Shown in pieces: positions 11,901-24,462 of a stretch of DNA of 64,000 nucleotides. This stretch comes from Owenia fusiformis (lineage: Eukaryota; Annelida; Polychaeta; Sabellida; Oweniidae), in the NCBI GenBank assembly GCA_903813345.2, contig CAIIXF020000004.1, positions 20,682,477 to 20,746,476 of the forward strand, written 5' to 3'. The notes under the pieces were generated by a model. The model searched no databases. It saw only the letters and a program-made list of their open reading frames with translations, and had not been told where the DNA came from. A program made the translations under genes and the position numbers. The stretch's first letter is position 1. Each line of letters opens with the position of its first letter.

Positions 11901-14900
11901 TGTAAGTAGTTGAACGAGATATTACATGTAGCTTGGGAGGTGTTTATATGAGTAGTTGAACGAGATATCACCCGAAGCTTGGGAGGTGTTTGTGTGAGTA
12001 GTTGAATGAGATTGTCACCTGAAGCTTGGGGGATGTTTATGTGAGTAGTTGAACAAGGTATCACCTCAACCTTGGGAGGTGTTTATGTAAGTAGTTGGAC
12101 GAGATATCACCTGAAGCTTGGGAGGTGTTTATGTAAGTAGTTGAACGAGATATTACCTGAAGCCTGGGAGGTGTTTATGTGAGAATTTGACCGAGATATC
12201 ACCTAAAGCTTTGGAGGTGATTATGCTGAATAAATTGGGTGTTAGGCTAAATAAACTCTTACTTTAGTTTGTTTATGTTTATGTTTGTTTATGGAGGTGT
12301 TTCATTTGTAACTAGATGGAATGTCATTTGTAGCAAGCCCTGCCGCTTGTGTGGACAGAAATTGGTTCATTTGTAGCTGGTTGGATTTTGCAACATCACT
12401 TACTTCAAGCTGATCAAGCTTCATTTATAGCTTTTGTGTTAGTTTTAAGTAGCTTCGCATAGCTATAATGAAACGTTAAATGTGGGTAATGTTCATGTTT
12501 ACATATTGACGTTCACATTAATTAGATTTTATATCTAATGCCTCGTGTAAACCTTTACAGTACGTCATCTGAGAGAGGCTTTACATCTCGAGAACATGCT
12601 TAGTGCAAGACCTACGTCCTCCAAAGAGCATCACAACATTAACCCGAAGAATGAAGAAAGTGTACCACGTGTCAGCTTGATCAATAGTGTCGTAAAGGAG
12701 ACGAAGTCGGTGAGTTCTCAATTTCGGTATCATCACATTTGTAAACATGACAACGTCTTTTACATGACATTGCATACTGGGGAAGTCGTAAGAATGAGAT
12801 ATAACAAACATGAGCCCAATTTAGACATGTATATTTAAGTTAAACGTGTTTTACGTCTTTCCAGTTATCATGAGGATATGACATCTATTTTAAAAATAAA
12901 ATAATATGATTTAATATAATTTTTAATTTAATAACCTGTATTTAAACAGAGTTATACAAATCATATAGTCCCTGATCTGGACCCTCTGTAAACAAGTGTT
13001 GTTATCCGGTACTGTCCCATGTAAAATGATTGTACCGTTTGAAAGACTTCCCTCATAAAGAAAACACATCTTATATTAATAGAAACTGGGATGGAAATCA
13101 GAGCAGGGACTAATATCATATACAGTTATATTGGATCAAAACATATTTACAGTTTAGTGACACCTTGTTAATTATAAGAGATCAGATGCATCTATAATGC
13201 TTCATATTCATTTCAGAAATTGACCGACTGCATCAATCACTGGGAGCTGTGTAAGGGTATCGTCAATCTGTACATTGTGGGTGGTCAAGCTGCAGGGGAA
13301 AAGGTAGATCATTGGTCAATCTGATATTATATTCAAATTTAATTTTTGTACCATATGCATCGTGAAACAATTTTCGTATACTACATGTATTACTGATAAA
13401 TGAATACGTCAAGTTTAATGCATCATTAAAATCTGACAACATGAATTATATACAGCTAGACTAACAACAATGCAAAGCGGTAGTTGTTGTATCATATCAA
13501 AGAGTAATGTTCTGGTAAATAGCATTACTACCTTATATCTTGATAAGAAAGGTATAGAACACACCAATATTCATATTACCTTATAACTCAAATGATTTAC
13601 CTTACCTTGTATATTGTTCATGAAAAGTTGTTCCCACATTATTCAAGTGGATGATTTGATTTTGGGAACATTGATTTTGGAAACATTTTGTCAAAATCAG
13701 TTCAATAACTTGAAACTCAGTTTAATATTTGTAGATGATCAAAGCAATGTTGACGATGAACCTTTCTGATAAAAACTTCAATGAATTCCTGTCAATGTTA
13801 ACCTCAATGAGGAATCCAAGCGACTCATTAGTGAACGCTGTCAGGAAGAAGTATCAAGAGGAACGTTCAGAGGAAGTGAAAGTCACCTTAATGTTTACAA
13901 TGACTGCATTAGGCGGTGAAAGATCTGTCAGTAAAGAACTGCGAGCAGCGATAACTAAATCAATGCTAGAGAAAATAGCGAATATCAACAAGGACAACTG
14001 TCAAGCTGATGATAGCGTATTTGATGTTCTAGAAGCCACTGGAAACCTCGCAGATCCGGCGATTATAGATCGTATGATAAAAATAGGAAAAGATTGCATG
14101 AATAAACCCGCTTTGGTAATGGGAACAGTCCACGCCTTGGCAGAAATTTGTTCAGATCAACGTGTCGTTGACTACTACACGTTCTTGATTGAAAATGCAG
14201 TGTGTGACGTAAAACTGACAGTTATTGGGAGCATGAGGGATAAAATAAGTAGCGATATTGTCGAAGGACGGCATGGGTCATGGCCAAGAGAAACATACAA
14301 CAGTCTTGACTTGAGACTGAAGGAAATATATAACGACAACAGCGGAGATTTCCATTGTATACATGATGACATTTTCAAATATTTTAGTGACAAACCCGGA
14401 AAAGATGCCAAAGCATTTTTGGCTACTAACAGCAAATCGAAACGAGGTATTCTCAACCATTATTCATGCTCAGCATGGGGACCGTATGGCTCTCGATATA
14501 CGAGTATACAACCTGAATCTTCCTTTTCAACAGATAATTCGAGGTACCCTGATAACAGACACTGTTTAGCTCATTTTAGACTCGGAATCAGCAGTGCTAA
14601 TGCAAATCTTTACGCAGGGGCTTTCGCTGGCATCAACAGGAAGTATTGTAACTGGAAGATATTTGCCCGAGTCTACGCAAATGCATATGTCCTCGGGAAA
14701 AGCTTCTCGATCGTGTCAGCCCACTTTTACCAGTACAAATATGGAACATCGTTTAGGTTACGAGCTTACTTAAAGATCGGAAGTAAGACTCATGTTGATT
14801 ATACGTACACATATAACGTGCCATCCTACTCACAAACGTGGTCGAAATATTGGCAGTGGGATATAGACATATGGGGTATCAATATGTACGTTGCTTCTTT

Positions 14901-15099
14901 AACTTTGAGGGTTACCATAAAACCGGGTGTACACTTCACAGTGAAAATCAGCCCCTGCTATACGGGATGTGCAGTTTGTGCAACAGTCACCCCCAAGGTT
15001 ACTCTGCAAATATCTGGTGGTGCATCTGCATCTTTAGCGGTAAGTTGTGCAGAAAAGATAAATAGACTAGAAAACGGCAACTCCACGAATAAACATTAG
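8913..15099 (+). CDS. secreted large lipid-transfer protein (vitellogenin-N/MTP family)
   Basis: Eleven exons: 8913-8984, 9083-9182, 9293-9371, 9787-9944, 10326-10449, 10641-10836, 10944-11163, 11381-11488, 12561-12709, 13217-13303, 13735-15099. All junctions are GT-AG and keep phase, giving about 885 aa, close to MTP large subunit (about 890). Residues 1-22 are a signal peptide (MVMIQMILVHLATALLLYGV). Residues 25-330 resemble the vitellogenin N beta-barrel (YTYTSYVYLWGE; KPFRFIQRKDGSIAEVQFQK; GVLSAFQ). From about 400 to 665 follows the helical domain. The C-terminal part (about 666-885) is aromatic- and cysteine-containing, beta-rich sequence ending VTLQISGGASASLA. A furin-type RKRR lies near residue 290. 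The family carries lipid or assembles lipoproteins in the secretory route. Paralogue identity (MTP, apolipophorin, or a lineage-specific form) is not settled. A GTAAGT at 15040 could splice onward; AATAAA at 15088-15093 supports ending here. Confidence 0.8.
11487..12222 (+). repeat. 46-bp minisatellite, 16 units, starting at a 5' splice site
   Basis: Sixteen units of 45-47 bp, consensus ATGTGAGTAGTTGAACGAGA followed by TATCACCTGAAGCTTGGGAG and GTGTTT. The first unit starts with the last two bases of exon 8 plus its donor GTGAGT. About nine units keep GTGAGT or GTAAGT. Units 2-6 and 7-11 match each other unit by unit, so a five-unit block of about 230 bp was duplicated. Confidence 0.95.
15088..15093 (+). 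terminator. AATAAA polyadenylation signal overlapping the CDS end
   Basis: AATAAA falls in the codons just before the TAG stop of the lipid-transfer ORF. If used, cleavage would follow the stop within about 10-30 nt, giving a very short 3' UTR. Confidence 0.35.
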
Positions 15100-15480
15100 T
15101 TACCCAATGATCAATATACTTAAAATCTAAGCTATTTCTGAAACAATTATCCCTCCATAATTTTGGCAACTGGATGTTCCCTTTTGTTAAAGTCTGTTTA
15201 TGTTTGGCGATTTAAAAACATTAAAATTGTCGTAGGATTATGAACTAATGTGATTAGGGAAAAAATTAAGATTTAATGTATTGACAGAATTTAATGTGAT
15301 ATAAAACCGCAGCTGGCTGTCAAACCTATGAAGGGGATTGAATGTTAAGTTGACATGTTTTCGAACTCTCATCCGTGTATTTTCCTCCTTTTTCATATTT
15401 GAGCATTAAAATGGCCATTATAAGTGCTTGAAATGTTTGAAATTAATCATAAACAATTCGGGATACTTGATTAAAGAATT

Positions 15481-16219
15481 AGTATCGATATGGCGAACTG
15501 AATTGAATTGTTTATTTTAAACCAGTCATCAAAAAATTCTGAAAATTCTACACATCGTCAATTTAATGATCATCTTTTGAATGGTACCAATTTAATTTGA
15601 AAAAAAAATCATATTTACTTTTCTCTATATTGTTTTAAAAAACATATCAGACACTTCTTTTGTCCTCGACAAGACAAGACACTTCTTTTGTTCGGAATGA
15701 AATAAAACATTTATCCGAACCTGATTGGAACAAAATGACATATACACAACGTGTTTAGGTCTCTCAATATTGTAATTGTACAAAGGAAAGTCTGGTTCAT
15801 TTATTTACAAATATCTTGTTATTGAAATAAAAGATATACCTTAATTTTTATCTATTTTTTTTGTTTTTTGAATACTTGTTGTAAATGAACCAAACTTTTC
15901 TTTGTATTACTATAATATTGAGAGGTCTAAGAAAATGTAGAATATGCTATTTTGTTCCAACAAAGTTCGAAAATATATTTTATTTCATTCTCAAGAATTG
16001 GTAGAAAGGAACAAAAAACAAATGCACTAAAATCAAAATTATTTCACAAAAACAATTTAATTATTAAAATATATATCGATAATTTTCGCATTAAATTGTT
16101 GTCAGTCAGCGATCATAACATATATAAAGGACAGTGTTTTTACAGAATGTTTTCAATAAAAGAAAATAATTGGTTTGAGAGAAAAACAATCTTGAATTCA
16201 GTTCGCCATATCGATACCA
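15481..16219. repeat. 740-bp fold-back element
   Basis: AGTATCGATATGGCGAACTG at the left is answered by CAGTTCGCCATATCGATACC at the right. Further matched arms occur inward: GGTCTCTCAATATTGTAATT (15759) with TAATATTGAGAGGTC (15913), and TGGTTCATTTATTTACAA with TTGTAAATGAACCA. No coding capacity; a MITE-like hairpin. Confidence 0.75.
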
Positions 16220-16769
16220 ATCCTTTCTTGAAATGGCGAACCGAAAGCTATTAACCAAACCACTGCAGTACTTAAAAATTTATGAACAAAATGCTTGAAA
16301 CGAAATCTAATACCTCGATGAGATATATTACCAGTGTCTATAAAAAACACTTTTATACTCACTTTAGAAAAATAGAATAGTGTTCTTCTATAAAATGCCA
16401 GGGCTTGAATGAATGTGATAATGAAGATAATGCAGATTATGCTTTAATGTCAGACACTTCAAGTATTATAAGAATGAAAAGGGGAGATTTCAAATTTGAC
16501 TTTGCGCATGCACGGCTCTGAGAAAAACATATGCTCGGGGGGGGGGGTGGGGAGATTTCCCAAAGATGAAATTCGGTATTGGCACGTTCGATAATCAATT
16601 CTATAAACAGGCCTCATTTGCCATTGAAACTGATGTCAGAATTTTGCTGTTGTTTTATGAATATTCTCTACAAGTTTGGATCGAGTAACATAAATGGTTT
16701 TACCGTAGTTTTGAAATGATGATGTTAAACTGAAATATTCACAATTTCCATGATTTAATTAAATTTTAC

Positions 16770-17085
16770 TTTGCCCATGCGCGGCTCTGAGAGAGCACGT
16801 GCTCGTGATTATTCACGTGATCAAATCCTGCAATTTGATTGGACATCATATACTGATGGGCGTAATTTAAATAAATTATGTTCAAGAATACGAAACAATT
16901 ATGGAAGCCACATACTCACTTCTTCTGACATGCGATTATTATTGTCCATGTGATCATACATTTATCCTAGAATTTGACTGTACATCATATACTAATGCGC
17001 TTGATTTTAATACATCATGTTCGCCAATACCAACCCAATACCAAAGAGTTATGGGGCTACTCACTTCTGGTCAAAGGGCTTCAGT
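16770..17085 (+). repeat. diverged tandem duplication of about 150 bp
   Basis: GTGATCAAATCCTGCAATTT through CACATACTCACTTCTT is repeated in diverged form as GTGATCATACATTTATCCTA through GGGCTACTCACTTCTG, both with ACATCATATACTRATG inside. The leading GCGCGGCTCTGAGAGAGCAC has a relative near 16510. No gene seen. Confidence 0.5.
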
Positions 17086-17104
17086 ACATGTATATCCTAA
17101 TTAA

Positions 17105-19385
17105 ATTCGGTCGTTCAGAAAATAATATGATTTCAAAATGGGATGGATAGATATCGCTGTAAATTACTATTATGTCAATAAAAAAATGATAACGTTGCAG
17201 TAGGATATCAATAGATGTCAGTTACTAGTATGAATAAAACAATTTGGACTTAACGACATTGGACTGCTAGGGCTTGCATGACAATAATTTATAGCTCTAG
17301 TTATTCATTTTCTTATTAAGTGATATAGGATTTGTCTCGAAGCTAAGATAATTTCAAGCTTTAGGTCATATCATACATGTTTTTTATTCATTTAAAATTA
17401 TCCAAATTTATCCCAGGCAAAAATAAACACGACCTATTTAAGAGTTGGTTGTGTTAGGTCAAACGAACTCACATCCTTTATTTGAATGCCTTTAAGATGA
17501 CATTCCGCCCAATCGGACACGTTTTTAAATGATGACCAGGTCTATACCATGCAAAACCAAACATTTTGAAAATACTTAATTATAAGATGTTTTCAATATC
17601 ATATCGCGGTGCACAGCAGTCCACGACTAGCGTTTTGATCCAAATAATAATGATCCAAAGATTTTTCAAATTCACAGCTATTTTTAGCCATTGAATTTCT
17701 AATCTATATATGCATGCAATTTACAAAATAGTGAATTTATATGCTTCGAAATACTTAAGGAATAAATGTGAAGTATCCAATAAACGATTGACTTAGAGTA
17801 AATTGCAATACAATTGCTACTTTTTTGGAAAAAATGTTCTGTGACAAAGTTGCAATTGGGCTTATTTAATAATTAACTTTGATCATATCTATTGGTATTC
17901 AGCTTTGAAAAAGTAAGCTTACATTCATTGGATTGATTTATTGTTGTTGATTCTGGCACCATTTTGGTTTGTTATTATATCAGTTGTGTTTCAATCAACA
18001 TCTTCGCAATTAACATAGTGATTTGTAAGCATTAAAACATTTTTAAAATCAACATGGCACAAAACACTGAATACAAGAGCTGATGGTGCTTCTGGATACT
18101 TCTTTAATGTAACCAATAGTAATGAGAATAGCTTCGGGGGTTGAGCCTAGCGACATTTGACGTGGGATAAGCTATGACCTAAATGTGAAGAATTGAAATC
18201 TTGGATTAATGAGGTGGTGATCTGTTTTCATACTTCCCGGATGCAACATTACATTTTGAAAGAACAAAATCAACAAAGAAATATGAATTATTGATGGTGT
18301 GTTTCATTGCTTATTAGCCAATTATCAATATTTAGAGCACATATATTCTATACCATTATACATACCTGTATATAATCTTTATATAATTGTGAAAACTATT
18401 CTGTAATTTTTAGCATTTGAATGATTATAAAAAGTGTAATTTCTGGACTTAATTACTTAATAGCTCAAACGAGAGCATTGAATAGTTCACTTGCATGACG
18501 TCATACAGACTCTGGTCCATGTAAACACAAAATTCTTGCAATCACGAATTACCAACAAAAGTGGGATTTATGGGGAACCTTCGACCTTTTTCTAAACAAT
18601 GTGGGCAGAAATCTATAATATTTATATTTATATCTAGAAAATTATTTCACACATATTTTCGGCCAATTTTTATAAATGGTTATTTTTGAGATTTAATTGG
18701 ACAAAACCTCTTATTTTGGCTTTGCCTACCTCAAAATTTGGGAATAAAAGAGGCGATTTTACATTAAATCTTCGGAACCTCGTTGCATGGGCTGGAGTCA
18801 AACAAAAGTTGTATAGGTAGTAGCTTTTTCGGAACTTTGATTTTGACAAATAAATAGAATTTCAGACAAACTTGGTTTCGTGTTTTTGCGATGAGATAGG
18901 GAGACACTTAAAAGTCGCCATAGTTCTGTCATCTCAATATGGCTTTATTTATTTAGAACATTTTTAGTATAGCAAAAAAATAAATAATGTAATATTTTCA
19001 TGATATATCTAATACAGTTATATGACATCAATAATCAGAGGCAAGAGAAATCATGAAACGTGGTCGATGCTGCAACTTCCAGCTTAAATATGCTTATTTT
19101 CGACAAGCGGCCAGTCGCGAGATTGCGTGTGTTTTCCCTGACTGAGAGGTACTAACAATTTTTCTCATCCAATACTCAACCAATGTCCAAAATTCTTAAA
19201 CTGTATATAGCCAAGCGTATTTTCTAGGATGTTTATTTTCCAAAATTATTATGTATTCTGTCCTAGACTGTCCTGGTCCTAGACTGTGCCTCTCTAAGAC
19301 ACTGTCTTGTCTCCCCTACCCTAATTTACCTACTTTTTTAGATTGAAATACACCTCCCTCCATGATTTGAGTGAGATATGGTACC
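17105..19385. other. intergenic, no gene seen
   Basis: Long AT-rich stretch. Neither strand shows a coding region, exon-like segment or strong repeat that I can support. Confidence 0.5.
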
Positions 19386-19530
19386 TTATGGCTTGGTCAC
19401 ATTTGCTCCGATTTTCACAACGGCGCCCGGCGATTGAGTATTTCGTTCAAAATTGAATACAATATTGAACAAAACACTCAATCGGCCGGGCGCCGGCCGA
19501 TGTATCAGAGCAAATGTGACCAAGGCATTA
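19386..19530. mobile_element. 145-bp hairpin MITE (family also at 34668-34931)
   Basis: The inverted ends are TTATGGCTTGGTCACATTTG and its partner ending GTGACCAAGGCATTA. The interior holds a GC-rich CGGCCGGGCGCCGGCCG palindrome and two AATACAATATTGAAC-type arms. Two further copies lie head to tail at 34668-34931. Confidence 0.85.
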
Positions 19531-19761
19531 CTTTTGACGGTACCTCTTCAACCCCCCCCCCCCCTCTGTCCATTGATGGTATGAGTCCAAAAATCATTTC
19601 AATGAGGTGGAATGTCGACTCATTTATGTCAAACAGTGTTCCGTTGTCAAAAAATCGAAAAGCTCCCAAAATGTCAATGCGAATTCGATCATTTTTAAAA
19701 AGTGCAATTTTCAATTGCTTCCTAAACGAATTGGGCGAAACGAAGATAATCTGTACATCAT

Positions 19762-19986
19762 TTATAGGCAGTCGTCAGGGGTGGTATTGACGTTAATGTA
19801 AAGCTGAACTATCTGGTTGAAGGCGTTGGGAGAATAGGTGTATACTCGGGCGTCTGCGTTGGTCTTTACCACGGACACGATCCGATGAATGTCTTCTTTT
19901 CTGCATGGTATCAGATTCGCTATAAAATTAGAGTACGATTCAGCTGGTGGCCGGTACGTAGGCTTTTTTTTGGATTTGGATTGCAA
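19762..19986 (-). CDS. possible exon or short ORF, unrecognised
   Basis: A 74-aa minus-strand frame (SYSNFIANLIPCRKEDIHRI, then VVKTNADARVYTYSPNAFNQ) has a more protein-like composition than its neighbours. I recognise no family and see no firm partner exons. It could be part of a decayed transposon gene or a chance frame. Confidence 0.2.
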   Translation of the reverse strand: MQSKSKKKPTYRPPAESYSNFIANLIPCRKEDIHRIVSVVKTNADARVYTYSPNAFNQIVQLYINVNTTPDDCL

Positions 19987-20246
19987 TAATGATTGTCAGT
20001 AGCACAGTGTTAATATGCCGAATCATTGTTTGTTGAAACAATGGTTTGGAGTTGTGACCGGTTGTATCATTAATGTCCCCTTTCTATCTTTAAATAATAC
20101 TTTCTTTTGTATGGTCATATCAGCTTATTACACTTGTGCTCATAGCAACTTTGTGTTATTGTTTGTTAATATTCGTATTTACCTTATCTCAAAATATAAA
20201 AACACATTAAAATGAATATCAAAAATTTGATTTTTGTTATTTTTAG

Positions 20247-20408
20247 CCATTCTTTAGACTTGAATGGAGATGGGGAGACAGAAAGACATGGAGCCCGAAA
20301 ACAACTTCTTGGAGCATATCGTCGGCGTCTAGGAAAACAATTTACTGGAATTGCCTACCAGGATGGAACAAACCCATCCTATATAGAGCAGACACGATTG
20401 CATATTTT
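20247..20408 (+). CDS. possible single internal exon, unrecognised
   Basis: The acceptor TTATTTTTAG is followed by an open frame (SLDLNGDGETERHGARKQLL, then GAYRRRLGKQFTGIAYQ) ending at a GTAACC donor-like site. The phase does not fit a splice from the GTAAGT at 15040 in the lipid-transfer gene. No partner exon was found; it may be chance. Confidence 0.2.
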
Positions 20409-20897
20409 GGTAACCTTCAATTAAAGCCAATAGCATCGGCTAGATTGGTCACTTCTTCGGGATAAAGTGATAGTGATACTGTAAAATAAGTAATAGAGGA
20501 ACACAATTATTTGTGAAATTTATTTGAACAGATTATTAAAGACGGCCACTGTGTGCTTATAAGATTCCTTTGTATTTTTCTATTTTGTGGTTGATATACA
20601 GGGCGGACAGAGATGCTGCATTCAGTCACACAATGTCATGTCACAACCATATATTGCTATGGTCTTCAATTTATTGTAGCGGTGGTCGGTGGTACTCTGC
20701 CGTTCGCCGGTTGGCTTTTGGCATATATAACAAATGGCAGGTGTTGACATTTTGCGTGTTATTATTATTATATCTTGGTTACCGCCAATACCGCGAGCAA
20801 TACCACATATTCCGTATTTTACGTATTTTACACTCGAAGATAGAGCCAGAGAACCACTCAGTCAAACACCCAGAATTACATAACGCACAAACAAACT

Positions 20898-20977
20898 TGT
20901 CTGAACCGGGAATCGAACCCGGGGCCAAGCGATATTGGCAACCTTGACTCTCTCTGCCACTGAGCCATAGCGGGTGG
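20898..20977 (-). repeat. tRNA-derived SINE head
   Basis: The minus strand reads TGGCTCAGTGGCAGAGAG (A-box-like), then about 35 bases further GGGTTCGATTCCCGG (perfect B box with its stem). The acceptor stem does not pair and no clean anticodon arm is visible, so it is a tRNA-like SINE or tRNA pseudogene, not a working tRNA. Confidence 0.65.
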
Positions 20978-22908
20978 ACATGTGTTAATGTCTTGTTCTT
21001 CAATGTTCCAGTTTCATAATAGTCTTGGGTGTATTTGGGAGTTAATTATTTCGATCAAGTCAAGGCTATAATAACTGTCATTGTTGTGACGGATATAAAG
21101 TATACCTATTGACATTACAATCACAATGAGATAAGATACATTTCTAGCCATCAGTTATATATTATGTTATCATGTCGATGTCCTCGGTCACGTGATGTAT
21201 CATAAATCACACCTTAACATATTGCAAACTTTGCCCGACGTTAAATTGCCGCTCATACGATCTATAACCGGTTCCAACCATCACTTTATTATGTTAACTG
21301 ACACATTAAGGGCCAATTTGACAAATAAATGACACAACGTGATAACCTTGTGCTTCTATGTTGTCAAAGTTGACAGTCACAAATCGTGTACTTGTCATAC
21401 TTAAAAAGGTCGATTTCTTGTAAGTGACTTTTTGATGAGCATTTATCGTTTGTACCTTATTACTTATCTCGATGTGTACCTTAATCAAACTAATATAGAC
21501 TCAAGATATGTAGGTACCGGATGTCAATGATGACGTCATAATTAGTTTGACAGGAGTCAGATAAATAATGGTGCACCATCTAGCTTACTATTATGTAAAG
21601 TTTCTGCGGCGAGCGTAGGAAAACTACGCTCGCCTTGCGGTCTCCATACGGCGTATCCAGTTTTTTACAGGCCGCAGGGTCGCCGTAGAAATTATAACTC
21701 GGAGTTATAATATTTGTTCATTTCTGCGGTGCCCGTACAAATCAACTGGCTCAACGAGATTAAATCATTATTTGTCAATGTTTTACGAACAATTTTCATT
21801 TGATATTACATCCTAGCACTATGAATAACATTTATAAATTGTCCTGATGTAAATAAAATGAAAAAAACTATTATTTATCAACAGAAATTTATAATTCGCC
21901 GTGCGGCTGCCGTGGGAAATGTGACTGCAAAAGTATGAGAGCGCAGAAATTCTACAACGAGGGTAGAAAAGCTACTGACCGCAGAAATGATAGACCGCAC
22001 AGCGGCCGTAGGAAATGTGACTGGGGTGTAAGAATGTGCAGAAAAATATGTTTATCAGATTGTAATACTTTTTTGGCATCTTTTTAGGATCGGTCATTCT
22101 GAATAACAATCGGGGGCTTCCCGTGATGTGTTTTATATTCTGGTGCGATGATATGCTTAAAACATTTTGCATGTCCGTTACCTGACCGTGCATATTAAGA
22201 CTCTTTGGACATTACATTAATGCTCTTTAGCCCAGCCATGTCGGCATTGAAATCAATTAGAATCAATTGATATACGGAAGAAAGTGTTAATAAAAACAAT
22301 TCATTAAGATACGTTTAATTAATTCTGTATAATATCAGAGCTTTGTGTGAAAAAATTAGAACCTAGAAATATGAAAGCACGCGTGACAAACGGTAAAGAC
22401 ATCTTAAAAGATGCAAAGAAACAACAAAACTGAAAACACGACTCAGCCCACAAGATCCTTTAGAACATACCATTATATAAAATGATCATAATTTATAAAG
22501 TTAATTGTAATCGATTATCTGTAGATAAAATATATAAACTGTGCTACGATTTCCAAATATCGCATAAGGTCAGACTGCCGTAATTTGTCGACCGACTAAA
22601 CTTCTTCCAAAGTTGAGGTCAATCTAGTCATGTCGACCAACTGTACTAGTTCATGGCAAATCCAAGGCCAGTTGATGGTAGAAAAACTAGAACAAGAGTA
22701 AACGTAGCAAAATGGAAGCAGCTACATGTATAGCAAAAATGAGAATGAACGTTACATTATCAATGTGCTGCCCCCACAAGATTGAGCAGGGGTACCAAAG
22801 CGCGAGAACCAAGAATATTAATAGCAAGACGGGAAAGTAAATGAACATTTAAAAGTTCATATAAGGAAAAAGATTTAAATTCACTCGAGGTATAAAGAAA
22901 AATATTGA
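20978..22908. other. intergenic, with small palindromes
   Basis: No gene seen. A perfect 11-bp hairpin (GGCGAGCGTAG/CTACGCTCGCC) lies at 21608-21634 and ATTATAACTCGGAGTTATAAT at about 21689. The motif TTTCTGCGG or its complement recurs between 21600 and 22020, which suggests a decayed element. Confidence 0.45.
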
Positions 22909-23675
22909 ACACTCCCCTCCATAAGTTTGGCAACCTTAGCTCCCCCATTGAACTACGTGTTAAAATCTAAATTTGATGAATTTTTGAAAATTGACATTCC
23001 CGTGTTAACCAATGGGAAATGGTAGGTTTGCCGCAAGTCATTTGACAGAATAGCCATCCATCCGAGTCCTTGCAAAAAATAAAAGTAAGTTGGGAAATTG
23101 AATTTGCTAACTTTATTTAACAAAAATACGATACATTTCTTCAGGTTCTACAGAGATATAGGTCTTTAAAGTCAAAATTGTTTTTCAAAAAACCTCTCCC
23201 ATTGAAATAACACAGAGGGCGAAAAATGATTTTCTAAAATGACTTTGAAGCTCTGTAACTTTAGTATTCATCAAGTAAACTAAACACTTACAAAAAAGTT
23301 AGACAATTCAATTTTATATATAGAAATATTTTTTGCTGAATCATTTACTGAATAGATATCCTGATTTCTGAATTAATTTCCTATGGGTTTACATGGGAAT
23401 GACGATTTTCAAAAATTCATCAAATTTATCATCAATTTCGACCTATTGACTAGAGGAAAAAATTGGAAAATTTTGAGGGATTGGGTAAGTATTTATTTAT
23501 TTATTTATTTGGATATTCCCTATTTATAACAGTGGCACACAATAACAGGTGCATCCCATACTAAAACGCTGTATGCTCTAAATAAATTCAAGTAAATAAA
23601 AATTCAAACGTAAAGAGGCTTTAACACGTAGTTCAATGGGGGAGCAAAGGTTGCCAAACTTATGGAGGGGAGTGT
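22909..23675. mobile_element. 767-bp DNA element, family 1 copy 1
   Basis: The inverted ends start ACACTCCCCTCCATAAGTTT followed by GGCAACCTTAGCTCCCCCAT. The interior matches the copy at 33721-34502 nearly throughout, in the same order (for example TTTGCCGCAAGTCAT and AACCTCTCCCATTGAAATAA). No transposase ORF; non-autonomous. Confidence 0.85.
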
Positions 23676-24460
23676 ATATCTTTTCATAAAATGATGAAAT
23701 ATATTAACACAAATTTAAATACATGCTGAAAATGCGTGACATATATTACAATCAGAACTAGGATAACATGGCACTAGCAAGTCGGGCGACGTTAACGTGA
23801 GTCACTTGTTATGTCAATCATCTTTAGGACAATTGCGAATCACGTGATTCTCTCAACCAATAAAAGTTGCTCATAAATCGAACAATTACAGATAACCGAA
23901 ATAAATAATTCAAACAGTCCAGGTTATTATTACTCTTTTTGACTCGGCTTCATTTTTAATTTATACCTAACTTAGCATTAATATACTCAGTCTAGTTTTT
24001 TATGATGTGACGAGGGGTGGTGTCAAACTCAAAAAAATCCTTGGTTTACTTTTTATGGTGACCAAGAAATGTTTCATTCATTCTCATGCTACAGGGTGTT
24101 ATAGATGTATGGATATTGTATCATTCAGTTCAGTAATAAATTCAAGGTACTGTACTTCATGGAATAAATTATCATTGACAGCTTATTTCTTAGCGAACAT
24201 ATAATTGTCATTTTATAAAGTCATACACTGTATAGCATGATTTAAAACTTCATTCCTAGAAAGTATTTGAAACATTATGTTGCATACAGCAAAAATATTA
24301 CACCTTTAAAATATGTAAAATATATGATAAGCAATATTGTTGATAGTGTCCAAAATTGAATCTTTGAAACACACCCTTTAACTTGAATCGTGGTCTGTAT
24401 GGCTATTCAAGGTTTTTAATCATCATAATCACAAGTGGTAGATTGCAAAATGCAAACGTC
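23676..24460. other. intergenic upstream of the CqsA-like gene
   Basis: AT-rich DNA without gene evidence; a short frame at 24007-24204 has no family resemblance. Confidence 0.4.
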
Positions 24461-24462
24461 AA

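Noticed and set aside
11876-12064. Minus-strand ORF across the minisatellite
   Set aside because: It arises from repeated 46-bp units that happen to stay open in one frame; the array is intronic.
19505-19714. Minus-strand 69-aa ORF next to the 19386 MITE
   Set aside because: It overlaps a longer plus-strand frame and a poly-C tract; neither frame has recognisable family signals.
20570-20947. 125-aa plus-strand ORF
   Set aside because: It runs through the SINE-like sequence in antisense and shows no protein family features.
20898-20977. Functional tRNA gene on the minus strand
   Set aside because: A and B boxes are present but the acceptor stem does not pair and no clean anticodon arm is visible; treated as a SINE head.
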